In this document: positions 44,533 to 53,682 of the stretch, piece after piece
Layout of the letters: each line of letters opens with the position of its first letter
Position numbering within the stretch: the first letter of the stretch is position 1
NCBI RefSeq assembly: GCF_027125355.1
Contig: NZ_CP114052.1
Span: forward strand, 682,001-746,000
Length of the DNA stretch: 64,000 nt
Source: Peptostreptococcus equinus
Lineage (GTDB): Bacteria > Bacillota > Clostridia > Peptostreptococcales > Peptostreptococcaceae
Direction: 5' to 3'
Notes under the pieces: generated by a model
What the model was told of the DNA's origin: nothing
The model's database searches: none
The model's input: only the letters and a program-made list of their open reading frames with translations
Made by a program: the position numbers and the translations under genes

Positions 44533-47500
44533 TTGAACAATAAAATTGGTAGAGAATTAATTTCACTTGCTGTAAGTGAAGCGGATGAAAAATATATAAA
44601 TAGAAAATACGAAATAAATTCAGAATTAAATAAGGGTTTAAAGGTTAAATATGAAAGAGTAGGTAAAGATGAGGAAAAGTATATTGAAATATTAAGATAC
44701 AATATAATTTTTTATAAATCAATTATCAAGAAATTAGAGTCAATTTTGGATTTGTGGATTCAAAATGATGTTATTTTTAATACTGAGTCTATAGAAAAGA
44801 ATATAAATAATATAACAAACTCATCAAGAGAGTATGTTAATAAGGCTATGAAAAATGGCAATGAGTATTTGAATGATAAAGATAAAAAAATATTTTTGTC
44901 TTATGATAGGACTAGCGGTTTAAAAAGAATTGAAAAGATTGAAAATGATTATAAAATATTAAATCTTTATAAAGACATATTGGCCATGGTTATCAGCGTT
45001 ATATCATCTGATGTACTGAAATTTAGTCCGATTTTGGAAATGAGTACAGAATCAGCTAAAATAGATGTTATGAATGAGATATTTAAAAAAATAAATGAGA
45101 TTTTATTTACTACAGAATCTCCAACAGTTGAATTTAAGGATCAGGCTTTGGTTGATGATGAAAATATGCAACTTGATAGCTTGGTTGATGAAGAAAAATG
45201 CAATAGCTTTTTAAAATATGTGGCAATGATTTCTGCACCAGAAATTTCAGTAAAAATAAATGATGTTTTTAGAGATTGTACAAAAATAGAAGAAATAGAA
45301 GAAGATGCTGCATATAAATTTCCAGAACCGAGAAAGGAATATATTTCTTGCGTTGCTTTGCTAATGGATTACATTACTCCTAGTAAGAAAAAGATGTTTA
45401 TGAATGCATTTAGAATGTATGTTGTAGGATTGATAAGTCCAAATCAATTTGAGGCTTTAATTGAAAGGTTAATTAGAAATCATACATTTATAGATAAATC
45501 AACTTGGGTTAATTCTCAAAGAGTAGTAAATGCAGCTTTTAATATGGAGAATAGCAAGTTTTTTGGGCAAAGATATTTAGAAGATAGTACTGAGGATTTG
45601 AATGTAACTCAGAGTTTGAATATTGTAGAAACGAATGAAAGCGATAGCCCAATTAAGTCTTTATTTGAAAAAAATAAAGAAAGAGATATAGATAATCAAG
45701 AAAATCATAAATTTGGAAAAAGCGTATTAAGTAAATTTACTGGTTTCACTGATAAGTTTAGAACACCTGATGATGAGTCTTATGAAAGTTATGAAAATAA
45801 CGATTATGAAGATGATGATTATGACTATGATAGCAGAAAGTCAGGAGTGGCCAGTAAATTGAGTGGATTTTTCAAGTTAAATAAAGATAAAGATGATTAT
45901 GAAGATGATGACTATGATGAATTTGAAGAATATGATGATGACGAAAAATTTGATTCGTATAAAGAATTTGAAAATACTTTAATTAAAAATATAAAAACTG
46001 GTGATAATGCTATTCAAGATGAGAATGCTATTGCGATACTAAAGCTCAGAGAACAGAGTAGAAAGCAGGAAATTGAAAATCTTAGGCGTGAAATTAGTTC
46101 TTTGAAAAAAGAGCGTGCTCTAGCTGAAAAAATATCTAAACATGGTATGTCAGCTTTTAAGGATAATCCAGAATTAGAATATAGTGAAGAAGACTATGCT
46201 TATGTTAAACGCTCAAGTATGTCTCAAAGAGAGAGCGATTTATTTGATGATACAATTGAGGGACAAATTTCAATATTTGAATTGGAAAATCTAGAAAGTC
46301 CAGTTGATTCATATATAGGTGAAGAAAATAAAATTACTGACATAGAAAAAATAGAAAATGAAATGGACCAAATTGATAGCGAAAATGATATGTTTAAACC
46401 TATATTAGGTAGAACTCAAAGGTTAAATTTAGAGGCTATTAAAAATCACGGTTTAAAAAATAAAAAGAATAATTCATCAACTGATAATATCCGCATAAAT
46501 TACGAGAATGACAACAAAAGTATAGTGCAAAATCCTCTAGATGATCATATTAACAAAGATGACAAAAAAAATAATATTGACAATACTGATAGTATCAATA
46601 TACGTTCTGATTTTAAAATAGATGGTGAAACAGGGGTAACTCCAATAATTACACCACAAAATTCAGTAGATTATAAAGTGGAATTAGAAGATAGTTCTAA
46701 TAAGGAAAATTATAATAATAAAGAGATAAATAATGATATTGATTTAGAGTCTAATACTAGAAATAAAAATGAGCGAGTATTAGATAAGAATCAATCACAT
46801 AAAACAAGTGAGGAAGAAAAAATATCTGATTCAGAGGAACAGGATAAGTATCTGAAGGAAAATTCTTTTGAAGAATTAGAATTATTGAAATCTATGAAAG
46901 CGAATGATGTATATAATATTACACCTCCAGTTGCTGATATTGCTAAAATCGAAAAGGATATGACTACAAAAATTGATGATGTCAAGTTATCAACTACAAA
47001 AACAATGGTTGTGGATAAGGCAATGATTGAAGAACTCAACTCAAAAAAGACTGATTATGAGTTTTCTAAATCATACTTAGAAGATAAAAAAATTGATAAT
47101 GATCAATTTATTGATAACTTAGATATTGATAATGAAGAGTATAAAGAAACAAATAATAAATCAGGATTGAAAAATAAGTTATTTAGTTTTTTTGTTGATA
47201 GAGAAGAAGTAAACGAATCACTTTCAAATGGAGATGACTCTCATGCATTTAATGAAGTTGAAGAAAATGATGAAGATTATTTAAATGATAAAGAAATTAA
47301 ATATAAAACAGATGTAGATTATGCTGAGAATTCTAAGGCTAATGAGTTATTGTCGAAAATGACAAAAGTGGATAACTCTTATAAACCTAAAGATAAAAAA
47401 TTAAAATTAAACAAGTCTAAAAAGTCACTTCCACTAATGAATAGAAATAAAAGTTTAAGAACTAGAATAAAAAAAGAAGAAGGATATTTGAAAGATAGCA

Positions 47501-48180
47501 ATTTATCAAAGAAAAAGCTTGCTAGAGACTTAATAATAATATTGCTTATATTAGTGCTAATATTCTTTGCTTATATAAAAATAATTAGTAGTTTTAATTT
47601 ACCAAGCGTAGAGGAGACTAATAATAAAGTTAAACATTCAAAAACAATTGGCAAAAATACTGACTCACAAATAGAAAATCCATCAAAAATTTCTGAAAAA
47701 ACTACTTCAGAAAAAGAAAATAATTCTGCTGAGAAAAAAGCATCTTCGCTTGATAGAAAAGCAGAGCAATATAAAAATGGAAAAGGTAAGTATTATGTAG
47801 TCTTTATTGGTGCTACGAATAATAAAGATTCGGCAGAAAGTGAACAAAATAATTTTGCAAATAAGGGTATAAATGCAAAAATAATTAGGAATAGTGGATA
47901 TTATATGCTAAAGAGCGGTGACTATTTGGATTATAATAAAGCTAATGCTGACTCTGTGAAATTAACAAATAAAGGTATTCAAAATTATGTGGTTGCAATG
48001 GATAAGTATTACGACTTGAAAATTCAGGCATTTGAAACAAGGATACCAACTTTAAGTGCTGAACAGTTAAAAACTGATTATGACGATATAAAAAATCAAT
48101 TATTATCTACAGGTAAAAATGCAGGATATGTTAAGAATTTAGATGAGATTTACGAAAAAGCTTTAAAAGAAAAACAATAG
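44533..48180 (+). CDS. Giant SPOR-domain single-pass membrane protein
   Basis: 1215 residues from TTG 44533 (AAAGGAG at 44518-44524). The first about 340 residues are helical and unrecognised. From about 370 to 990 the protein is Asp/Glu/Asn/Lys-rich and probably disordered, with three short related amphipathic segments: SKFTGF, SKLSGFF and NKLFSFF. One TM segment (LIIILLILVLIFFAYIKII, about 1000-1022) leads to a linker and an extracellular SPOR domain near 1085-1150 (KYYVVFIGATNNKDSAESEQ, GYYMLKSGDYLDYNKANADSV). SPOR domains bind denuded septal glycan. The N-in topology fits a division or septum factor, but this architecture is not one I recognise. Confidence 0.7.
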   Translation: MNNKIGRELISLAVSEADEKYINRKYEINSELNKGLKVKYERVGKDEEKYIEILRYNIIFYKSIIKKLESILDLWIQNDVIFNTESIEKNINNITNSSREYVNKAMKNGNEYLNDKDKKIFLSYDRTSGLKRIEKIENDYKILNLYKDILAMVISVISSDVLKFSPILEMSTESAKIDVMNEIFKKINEILFTTESPTVEFKDQALVDDENMQLDSLVDEEKCNSFLKYVAMISAPEISVKINDVFRDCTKIEEIEEDAAYKFPEPRKEYISCVALLMDYITPSKKKMFMNAFRMYVVGLISPNQFEALIERLIRNHTFIDKSTWVNSQRVVNAAFNMENSKFFGQRYLEDSTEDLNVTQSLNIVETNESDSPIKSLFEKNKERDIDNQENHKFGKSVLSKFTGFTDKFRTPDDESYESYENNDYEDDDYDYDSRKSGVASKLSGFFKLNKDKDDYEDDDYDEFEEYDDDEKFDSYKEFENTLIKNIKTGDNAIQDENAIAILKLREQSRKQEIENLRREISSLKKERALAEKISKHGMSAFKDNPELEYSEEDYAYVKRSSMSQRESDLFDDTIEGQISIFELENLESPVDSYIGEENKITDIEKIENEMDQIDSENDMFKPILGRTQRLNLEAIKNHGLKNKKNNSSTDNIRINYENDNKSIVQNPLDDHINKDDKKNNIDNTDSINIRSDFKIDGETGVTPIITPQNSVDYKVELEDSSNKENYNNKEINNDIDLESNTRNKNERVLDKNQSHKTSEEEKISDSEEQDKYLKENSFEELELLKSMKANDVYNITPPVADIAKIEKDMTTKIDDVKLSTTKTMVVDKAMIEELNSKKTDYEFSKSYLEDKKIDNDQFIDNLDIDNEEYKETNNKSGLKNKLFSFFVDREEVNESLSNGDDSHAFNEVEENDEDYLNDKEIKYKTDVDYAENSKANELLSKMTKVDNSYKPKDKKLKLNKSKKSLPLMNRNKSLRTRIKKEEGYLKDSNLSKKKLARDLIIILLILVLIFFAYIKIISSFNLPSVEETNNKVKHSKTIGKNTDSQIENPSKISEKTTSEKENNSAEKKASSLDRKAEQYKNGKGKYYVVFIGATNNKDSAESEQNNFANKGINAKIIRNSGYYMLKSGDYLDYNKANADSVKLTNKGIQNYVVAMDKYYDLKIQAFETRIPTLSAEQLKTDYDDIKNQLLSTGKNAGYVKNLDEIYEKALKEKQ

Positions 48181-48193
48181 AGGGGGTATTACC

Positions 48194-50176
48194 TTGTTGA
48201 AAGAAAATGAAAAGATAATTTTCGAAATGGAGTCTGGATATAATTTGATTGGATTAGAACAATTCAATTTAGAAAATATGTGCTTACAATTTACAAACCT
48301 TGGAAACATTTATGTTTCCAAGGTTGATTCTTTAGATGAAGTTTCATACTTTATTATGTACAATTATGAAGAACATAGAAAAAAATTATATTCTGAATTA
48401 GATGAAAATAATGTCAATGTAGTGAGTTCAAATATGCCATTTGAAATACATGATAACGGTAGAGTTTTTAATATAAATCTTAATTTGATTATTGTTTTGG
48501 ATATTGAGGAATTTATTCAAATAAAAGACAATATAGATGAATTTATTTTTATATTTAACGAAGGTAAGAGTCTTTTTATTTTAGATGGTGAAGATTACTA
48601 TGTAGGTTATATAGAATTAAAGGATAGAATATTAAATTTATTTAATGATGATAATAAATTTGAAGTGGAATATACAGAGATAAGCGATTTTAATTTCAAT
48701 AGAAATTTAATGAAATTAGGAGGATTTTTCTGCTTTAAAAATAATAAAAATATAGTTAAAAAGATAGATGTTATAGGAGCTTTTGATTCAGATTTTAAGA
48801 GACAAATAGCTAGTAAAACTAATAACAATAAGAAAATTTTAAATGAATTATATTATGATGTACTTGTATATACTGAAATAGACGCTAAAATTGAATCTAA
48901 AAGATATAAATCTAAAAAAGTATATATATTCTTAAAGGGTGATAAATATCTGATTTTTGATAAAGAAAGTAAATCTAGTATTTGGGAAATGAATAAAAAT
49001 AGCTTGTCTAAAATTATGTTAAATGAAAAAAAATACCTTATATTTGATGGTAAAAATTTTATTAGCCTTAATATTGATTCCGATCAAGCAGACAATTTGA
49101 AATTTAGTTTACTTAAAAACATAAATGAGAAAAAGTTGGCTTTTACTCTTAAGCAAAATCCAATATTTATTGAATCAAAAGACGAAGAGTTAAATATTTC
49201 AAGTATAGATGGCGTTAAATTACTTTCTATAGATAAAAATACTATTTCTGATATTAAAATTTATCATTCTAAACTATTATGTCATTTAGATTATTTTTTG
49301 ATAGAAGTTATATATTCAGATAAATTAGTTAAATTCTATGTGAAAAAAGCTTTTGCTGAAACAATATTGATTCAATCGTTTGAGCATTATCATAATACGA
49401 TATTAAATGATGCAAGTTTGGAAGATATATATGAAAATTGGACTAAGTCAGTAGCCGATATGGTTATTTTTAATTATTTCTCAGATATATATCTAATGAT
49501 GTCCAATATTATAGGAACAGATTTTCGGGTCTTTGACGATCATAAAAAGGTTGAATTATTAAATTCAATATATAAGAGAGTAAATAATGAATTAGTTGAG
49601 TTGGATAAGACAACTATTTATTTATCAGAGGTTTTGAGAAAAAATGAGATAAATTATTTTAAATCAATAGGTAAGGATCCGGATCTTAATTTGATAAATG
49701 AGTTAGAAAGAACTTTTTTTGATATTAGGAATGATATAGGTCTTGATTTAACACAGATGGTAAATATTATAGCAAATTCAAGAAACTTTATAGGTGTGTT
49801 TACTGCCAATCAAGGTTTATTAAAAACATATGAAGATGATAATGAAAAGATAATATTTGATGAAATAGATACAATTGCAAATAAATTAGAGCATTTTTAT
49901 TATGATATGCTACCTCATTATATAGGAAGAATTTTAAGACAAGTATTTATAAGCTATAGAGACTTATATAAAAATTATTCCGATATAGATGGTTTAGAAC
50001 TTAAAAAAGAGTTGCTAGAGAGATTGAGAATAAACTATGTATACAAGCAATTTTCTACTGAGACAAAAGATAGCATAATAAGAAAAAAAATTATTGATGA
50101 TTTATATTCATTGATGAAATTCTCTAATATGAAATTAGAAAGTGAATATTATTTTTCAGGTGGTTATAGAAAGTAG
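48194..50176 (+). CDS. Unrecognised 660-residue protein in the SPOR operon
   Basis: 660 residues, TTG start with GAGGGGG. No signal peptide and no TM segment; cytosolic. The N-terminal two thirds are strand-rich, with several modules of similar spacing (KVYIFLKGDKYLIFDKES near 243-260; ELNISSIDGVKLLSIDKNTISDIKIY near 333-358; LIEVIYSDKLVKFYVKK near 370-386) that read like repeated small beta domains of PH-like type. The last 230 residues are helical (YIGRILRQVFISYRDLYKNY). No catalytic motif is visible. It starts 13 nt after the SPOR gene, so it is very probably co-transcribed and functionally linked. Confidence 0.6.
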   Translation: MLKENEKIIFEMESGYNLIGLEQFNLENMCLQFTNLGNIYVSKVDSLDEVSYFIMYNYEEHRKKLYSELDENNVNVVSSNMPFEIHDNGRVFNINLNLIIVLDIEEFIQIKDNIDEFIFIFNEGKSLFILDGEDYYVGYIELKDRILNLFNDDNKFEVEYTEISDFNFNRNLMKLGGFFCFKNNKNIVKKIDVIGAFDSDFKRQIASKTNNNKKILNELYYDVLVYTEIDAKIESKRYKSKKVYIFLKGDKYLIFDKESKSSIWEMNKNSLSKIMLNEKKYLIFDGKNFISLNIDSDQADNLKFSLLKNINEKKLAFTLKQNPIFIESKDEELNISSIDGVKLLSIDKNTISDIKIYHSKLLCHLDYFLIEVIYSDKLVKFYVKKAFAETILIQSFEHYHNTILNDASLEDIYENWTKSVADMVIFNYFSDIYLMMSNIIGTDFRVFDDHKKVELLNSIYKRVNNELVELDKTTIYLSEVLRKNEINYFKSIGKDPDLNLINELERTFFDIRNDIGLDLTQMVNIIANSRNFIGVFTANQGLLKTYEDDNEKIIFDEIDTIANKLEHFYYDMLPHYIGRILRQVFISYRDLYKNYSDIDGLELKKELLERLRINYVYKQFSTETKDSIIRKKIIDDLYSLMKFSNMKLESEYYFSGGYRK

Positions 50177-50182
50177 GCAAAT

Positions 50183-50311
50183 ATGTTAGTAAATGATATA
50201 TTAAATAAAGATTATAAATTTTGTGATTTTGAAGAAAGACCGAAAAGCGTTATTTATAAAGAAGTTGACTTAGATATGTTATTAGAGGAAAATGAAATAG
50301 AAGAGAATTAA
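50183..50311 (+). CDS. 42-residue ORF in the SPOR operon
   Basis: ATG 50183 to TAA 50311, 42 residues, no TM segment. Begins MLVNDILNKDYKFCDFEERP and ends with an acidic run (LLEENEIEEN). It starts 6 nt after the 660-residue protein and ends 10 nt before galE, with only a weak upstream AGG, so translational coupling is likely. Its acidic C-terminus echoes that of a small binding or regulatory peptide; no family recognised. Confidence 0.55.
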   Translation: MLVNDILNKDYKFCDFEERPKSVIYKEVDLDMLLEENEIEEN

Positions 50312-50321
50312 GGAGAATATT

Positions 50322-51359
50322 ATGAGAGACACTAAAAGCATACTTTTAGCAGGAGGTGCTGGATATATAGGAAGTCATATATGTGTTGAATTATTGAATA
50401 GAGATAATAAATATAAGGTAATAGTTGTGGATAATTTTTCAAATTCTAATCCCAAAGTATTAGATAGGATAAAGGATATAACTGGTAAAGATGTAAAGTT
50501 TTATGAAATTGACACTAGATCTAACGAGCTTGAAAAGGTGTTTAAAGAAAATAAAATTGATGCTGTAATAGATTTGGCTGCATATAAAGCTGTTGGAGAT
50601 TCAGTAAAAAATCCATTGAAATATTACAATAATAATTTGATATCACAAATGAATATGTTGTTACTAATGAAAAAATACTCAGTAAATAACTTTGTATTTT
50701 CATCATCTGCAACAGTTTATGGAGAGGTAAAAGCAGATGAACTTCCAATAAATGAAAATCATCCAACTTCTACTACTAATCCATATGGGAGCACTAAGTT
50801 AATGGGAGAACAAATTCTACAAGATTGTTCAATATCAGATCCAGATTTTAACTGTATAGTACTCAGATATTTTAATCCAATAGGTGCTCATGAGTCAGGA
50901 AAAATTGGAGAAGAGGCTATAGGTATTCCTGCAAATGTAATGCCATATATTACAAAAGTTGCTATAGGAGAATTGCCATATTTAAATATATTTGGTAATG
51001 ATTATGATACTATAGATGGTACAGGTGTAAGGGATTATATACATGTAGTTGACCTTGCAAAGGGTCATGTAAAGGCCCTTGAAAGATTATTGAATAATAG
51101 GATAGGAATAGAGTATTTTAATTTAGGTGCTGGCAAAGGCTTTAGTGTATTAGAATTGATTCACGCCTTTTCAAGAGCGTATGGCAAGCAAATAGAATAT
51201 AAAATAGTAGATAGAAGACCAGGGGATGCAGCCATTATTTATGCAGATCCTAGTAAGGCTAAAGATATATTAAATTGGCAGGTTGAATACAGTTTGGATG
51301 ATATGTGTAGAGATTCTTGGAATTGGCAAAGTAAAAATCCTAATGGGTATAATATATAA
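50322..51359 (+). CDS. galE: UDP-glucose 4-epimerase
   Basis: 345 residues, extended SDR fold. NAD-binding GGAGYIGSHI near 11-20, SSSATVYGE, and the catalytic YxxxK in NPYGSTKLM. FNPIGAHESGKIGE is the sugar-binding loop. Interconverts UDP-glucose and UDP-galactose (possibly the N-acetyl forms), providing galactosyl residues for envelope glycans. AAGGAGAATATT before ATG; placed 10 nt after the 42-residue ORF. Confidence 0.95.
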   Translation: MRDTKSILLAGGAGYIGSHICVELLNRDNKYKVIVVDNFSNSNPKVLDRIKDITGKDVKFYEIDTRSNELEKVFKENKIDAVIDLAAYKAVGDSVKNPLKYYNNNLISQMNMLLLMKKYSVNNFVFSSSATVYGEVKADELPINENHPTSTTNPYGSTKLMGEQILQDCSISDPDFNCIVLRYFNPIGAHESGKIGEEAIGIPANVMPYITKVAIGELPYLNIFGNDYDTIDGTGVRDYIHVVDLAKGHVKALERLLNNRIGIEYFNLGAGKGFSVLELIHAFSRAYGKQIEYKIVDRRPGDAAIIYADPSKAKDILNWQVEYSLDDMCRDSWNWQSKNPNGYNI

Positions 51360-51387
51360 TATATAGTAGAACGAAAGGAATAAATTT

Positions 51388-52488
51388 ATGTATAAAAAAT
51401 TGCTGTATTTATTTCTAGTATTTATTATGTGTTTTACAAATACGGCATGTTCTAAATTTAGTAATAAAGATAATAAGAATACTCAAATAAGCAAAAAAGC
51501 AAAATACACAGTATATATGCCAAAGGATAGTATATTGGATAATAGAATTATTAAGGATAAAGAAGTCGCTATAAATTATCTAGAAAAAAAAGATAAATAT
51601 GGAAATGATGATGTAGATAAGATTGTTAACAATGTGGATAAAAATGTAAGAGTATTGATAATTAGTTCAAATTCACCGGGACTCTTAAAGGCATTTGAAA
51701 AAATAAAAGAAAAAATTCCTGGATTAGTTACAGTAGCAATTGACCTTCCAGAATTAGATAATAATAAAAATTTATCATCTAAAAAAAATAAAAGTGTTGA
51801 AATATCACTATCATCACAAGAAAATACAGGTGGTCTTAATGCGGCAAAGTTCGCAAAATCTATGGGGGCGAAGGAGTTTTTGTATCTTTCTCTTAATAAT
51901 TCACCTCGACCATTTGAATATGAAGATATTGAAGAAGTAGAAAATTTTTGTAAATTAAATGGTATGAAATTTACAAATGCTAAAATTGAATCTAATGCTA
52001 TGAATGGAAAAATTAATGAAAATATAAATAATATTTTTTCTAAAGGAAAAGAATTAGCTGTATTTCCTGCAAGTCCTGAATTATCTGAACTTGTATTCGA
52101 TAATGCTATTAGATATAAGTATATAGTGCCTAATTTAAACTCTAATAATGATGGGCTACTTTTGTCTAAAAAATTTAATTTGGAAAAATCATATGAATTA
52201 AATAATTCAAAATCATATTCAAATGATTTACAAAAAAAGATTGAATCTATGGGACTAAAAGATAGACTAGGGTTGATACCTGAAGGAAAAAGCAATATAT
52301 TGATTGGATTAGTAATTAAGTCTCATCAATATATGTATAAGAATAGATTTGAATTAGAAGAATCTTTTTCAAATATAAATTTATCAAATAGACTTCAAGA
52401 AGAATATGGATATATGTCTAAAATTTATAAAATTAATCCTTCTATAACAATAAATAAGACAATAAAAATATTGCCTAGAATATATTAA
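51388..52488 (+). CDS. DUF3798-like binding-protein lipoprotein
   Basis: 366 residues. Lipobox NTACS (Cys21 or so). The order of segments, RVLIISSNSPGLLKAFEKIKEKIPG, then NTGGLNAAKFAKSMGAKEFLYLS, and a third KELAVFPASPELSELVFDNA, matches the two-lobed periplasmic-binding fold of DUF3798/BMP-like lipoproteins. It probably binds a small ligand outside the membrane, but there is no ABC permease or ATPase next to it. Followed by a divergent paralogue with a ribosome-site-only gap. Confidence 0.55.
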   Translation: MYKKLLYLFLVFIMCFTNTACSKFSNKDNKNTQISKKAKYTVYMPKDSILDNRIIKDKEVAINYLEKKDKYGNDDVDKIVNNVDKNVRVLIISSNSPGLLKAFEKIKEKIPGLVTVAIDLPELDNNKNLSSKKNKSVEISLSSQENTGGLNAAKFAKSMGAKEFLYLSLNNSPRPFEYEDIEEVENFCKLNGMKFTNAKIESNAMNGKINENINNIFSKGKELAVFPASPELSELVFDNAIRYKYIVPNLNSNNDGLLLSKKFNLEKSYELNNSKSYSNDLQKKIESMGLKDRLGLIPEGKSNILIGLVIKSHQYMYKNRFELEESFSNINLSNRLQEEYGYMSKIYKINPSITINKTIKILPRIY

Positions 52489-52499
52489 GGAGGTATAAG

Positions 52500-53645
52500 T
52501 TGCATAATAAAATAATTAAAAAACTTTGTTCACTTGTCCTTATATGTTCCCTAGGATTGAGTGCTTGCTCTAAAAAAGACAAGGATAAAGAGGAGAGCGT
52601 AGCAAATTCGAAAGCAGATATTTATTCTAAAATCGTATTAATAAGTGATAAGAATGATATAAATATAAATGATAATATTAAGGATTATGAAAAAGAAATA
52701 AAAAAATATAAGGAAGAGAATAAGGATATTAAATTCGATATTGAAAATATTATTATAGATTCCAATACTATAGGTAAGGAAAACTTCAATAAGATAATAA
52801 ATGATAATAAAATTAAGTCAGTAATATTTGTAGACAATAAATATGATGTAAAAGAAATTGCAAGATCTATAAAGGAAAAGAGAAGAGATATACTTACTAT
52901 TTCAAGCGGAATTGAAGATAAAGAAGAAGTATTATCTAAAACATTTGATTTAAATTTTAATGTATCATATGATAATTATTTTAAAAATGGTGTTCAAACC
53001 ATAAAAAGTTATGGAATTGATAGATTTATATATTTATCCTCAGATAGTAATAATGATGGTTCAATAAAAAAAGCGATAGAAGAAAACTGTAAAAAAATAG
53101 AACTTCCTTTTGAAGATATTAAGATTGACACAGCTAATGATAAAGTTGATATGCAGGCAAATCTTGTATATAAAATCAATTATTTACTAGATAAGTATTC
53201 AAATAATATTGCAATATATCCTAGTGATTCTAATATGAATGAAGTATTGCTTAGTATGGTTACAAACGAAAAATTTTTCATAGCAGGTTTTTCAAATTAT
53301 AATATTACAAAGGAAGCCGTAGATTTATATGGTATAAGGAATTTAAGTATTCATACTAATTCTTATAATATTTTAAATGCTAAAATTAGCAATTTTTACA
53401 AGGATAATGAAACAAACTCTAAAGTTTATGCAAGACCGACAAGTAATGAGTATTGTTTAGTAAGATATCCAAGTGAGCTTTCCATAGCTATGAGTACAAA
53501 ACAAAAACCTTTAAGGGTTGCTTATAATAGAGAATATCTAGAAGAGGTGGCAAATGTAAGATCAAACCTTTCATTAGCTATTGATAGAGTAAATGACAAA
53601 TATAAAAATAATTATATAATTAAATTTGATAATATAGTATATTAA
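52500..53645 (+). CDS. Second DUF3798-like binding-protein lipoprotein
   Basis: 381 residues, TTG start with AAGGAGGTATAAG. Lipobox LSACS. The same two-lobe outline as the preceding protein (IKSVIFVDNKYDVKEIARSIKEKRRDI, YFKNGVQTIKSYGIDRFIYLS, NIAIYPSDSNMNEVLLSMV) but low identity and more Lys/Asn-rich. The ligand is unknown; expected at the outer face of the membrane. The pair suggests an ancient tandem duplication in the operon. Confidence 0.5.
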   Translation: MHNKIIKKLCSLVLICSLGLSACSKKDKDKEESVANSKADIYSKIVLISDKNDININDNIKDYEKEIKKYKEENKDIKFDIENIIIDSNTIGKENFNKIINDNKIKSVIFVDNKYDVKEIARSIKEKRRDILTISSGIEDKEEVLSKTFDLNFNVSYDNYFKNGVQTIKSYGIDRFIYLSSDSNNDGSIKKAIEENCKKIELPFEDIKIDTANDKVDMQANLVYKINYLLDKYSNNIAIYPSDSNMNEVLLSMVTNEKFFIAGFSNYNITKEAVDLYGIRNLSIHTNSYNILNAKISNFYKDNETNSKVYARPTSNEYCLVRYPSELSIAMSTKQKPLRVAYNREYLEEVANVRSNLSLAIDRVNDKYKNNYIIKFDNIVY

Positions 53646-53682
53646 GGGGTATTAACAAATAAAAATAAAAGGAGATTTTAAA

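Noticed and set aside
45770..45960. Acidic Asp/Glu/Tyr repeats as a DNA-level tandem repeat
   Set aside because: The repeat is at protein level; the bases are GATGAT-like but not in regular units.
51576..52295. 239-codon open frame on the minus strand
   Set aside because: It lies antisense to the DUF3798-like lipoprotein gene; composition is Leu/Ser/Phe-rich, as expected for the reverse of Lys/Asn-rich DNA, and there is no ribosome site.
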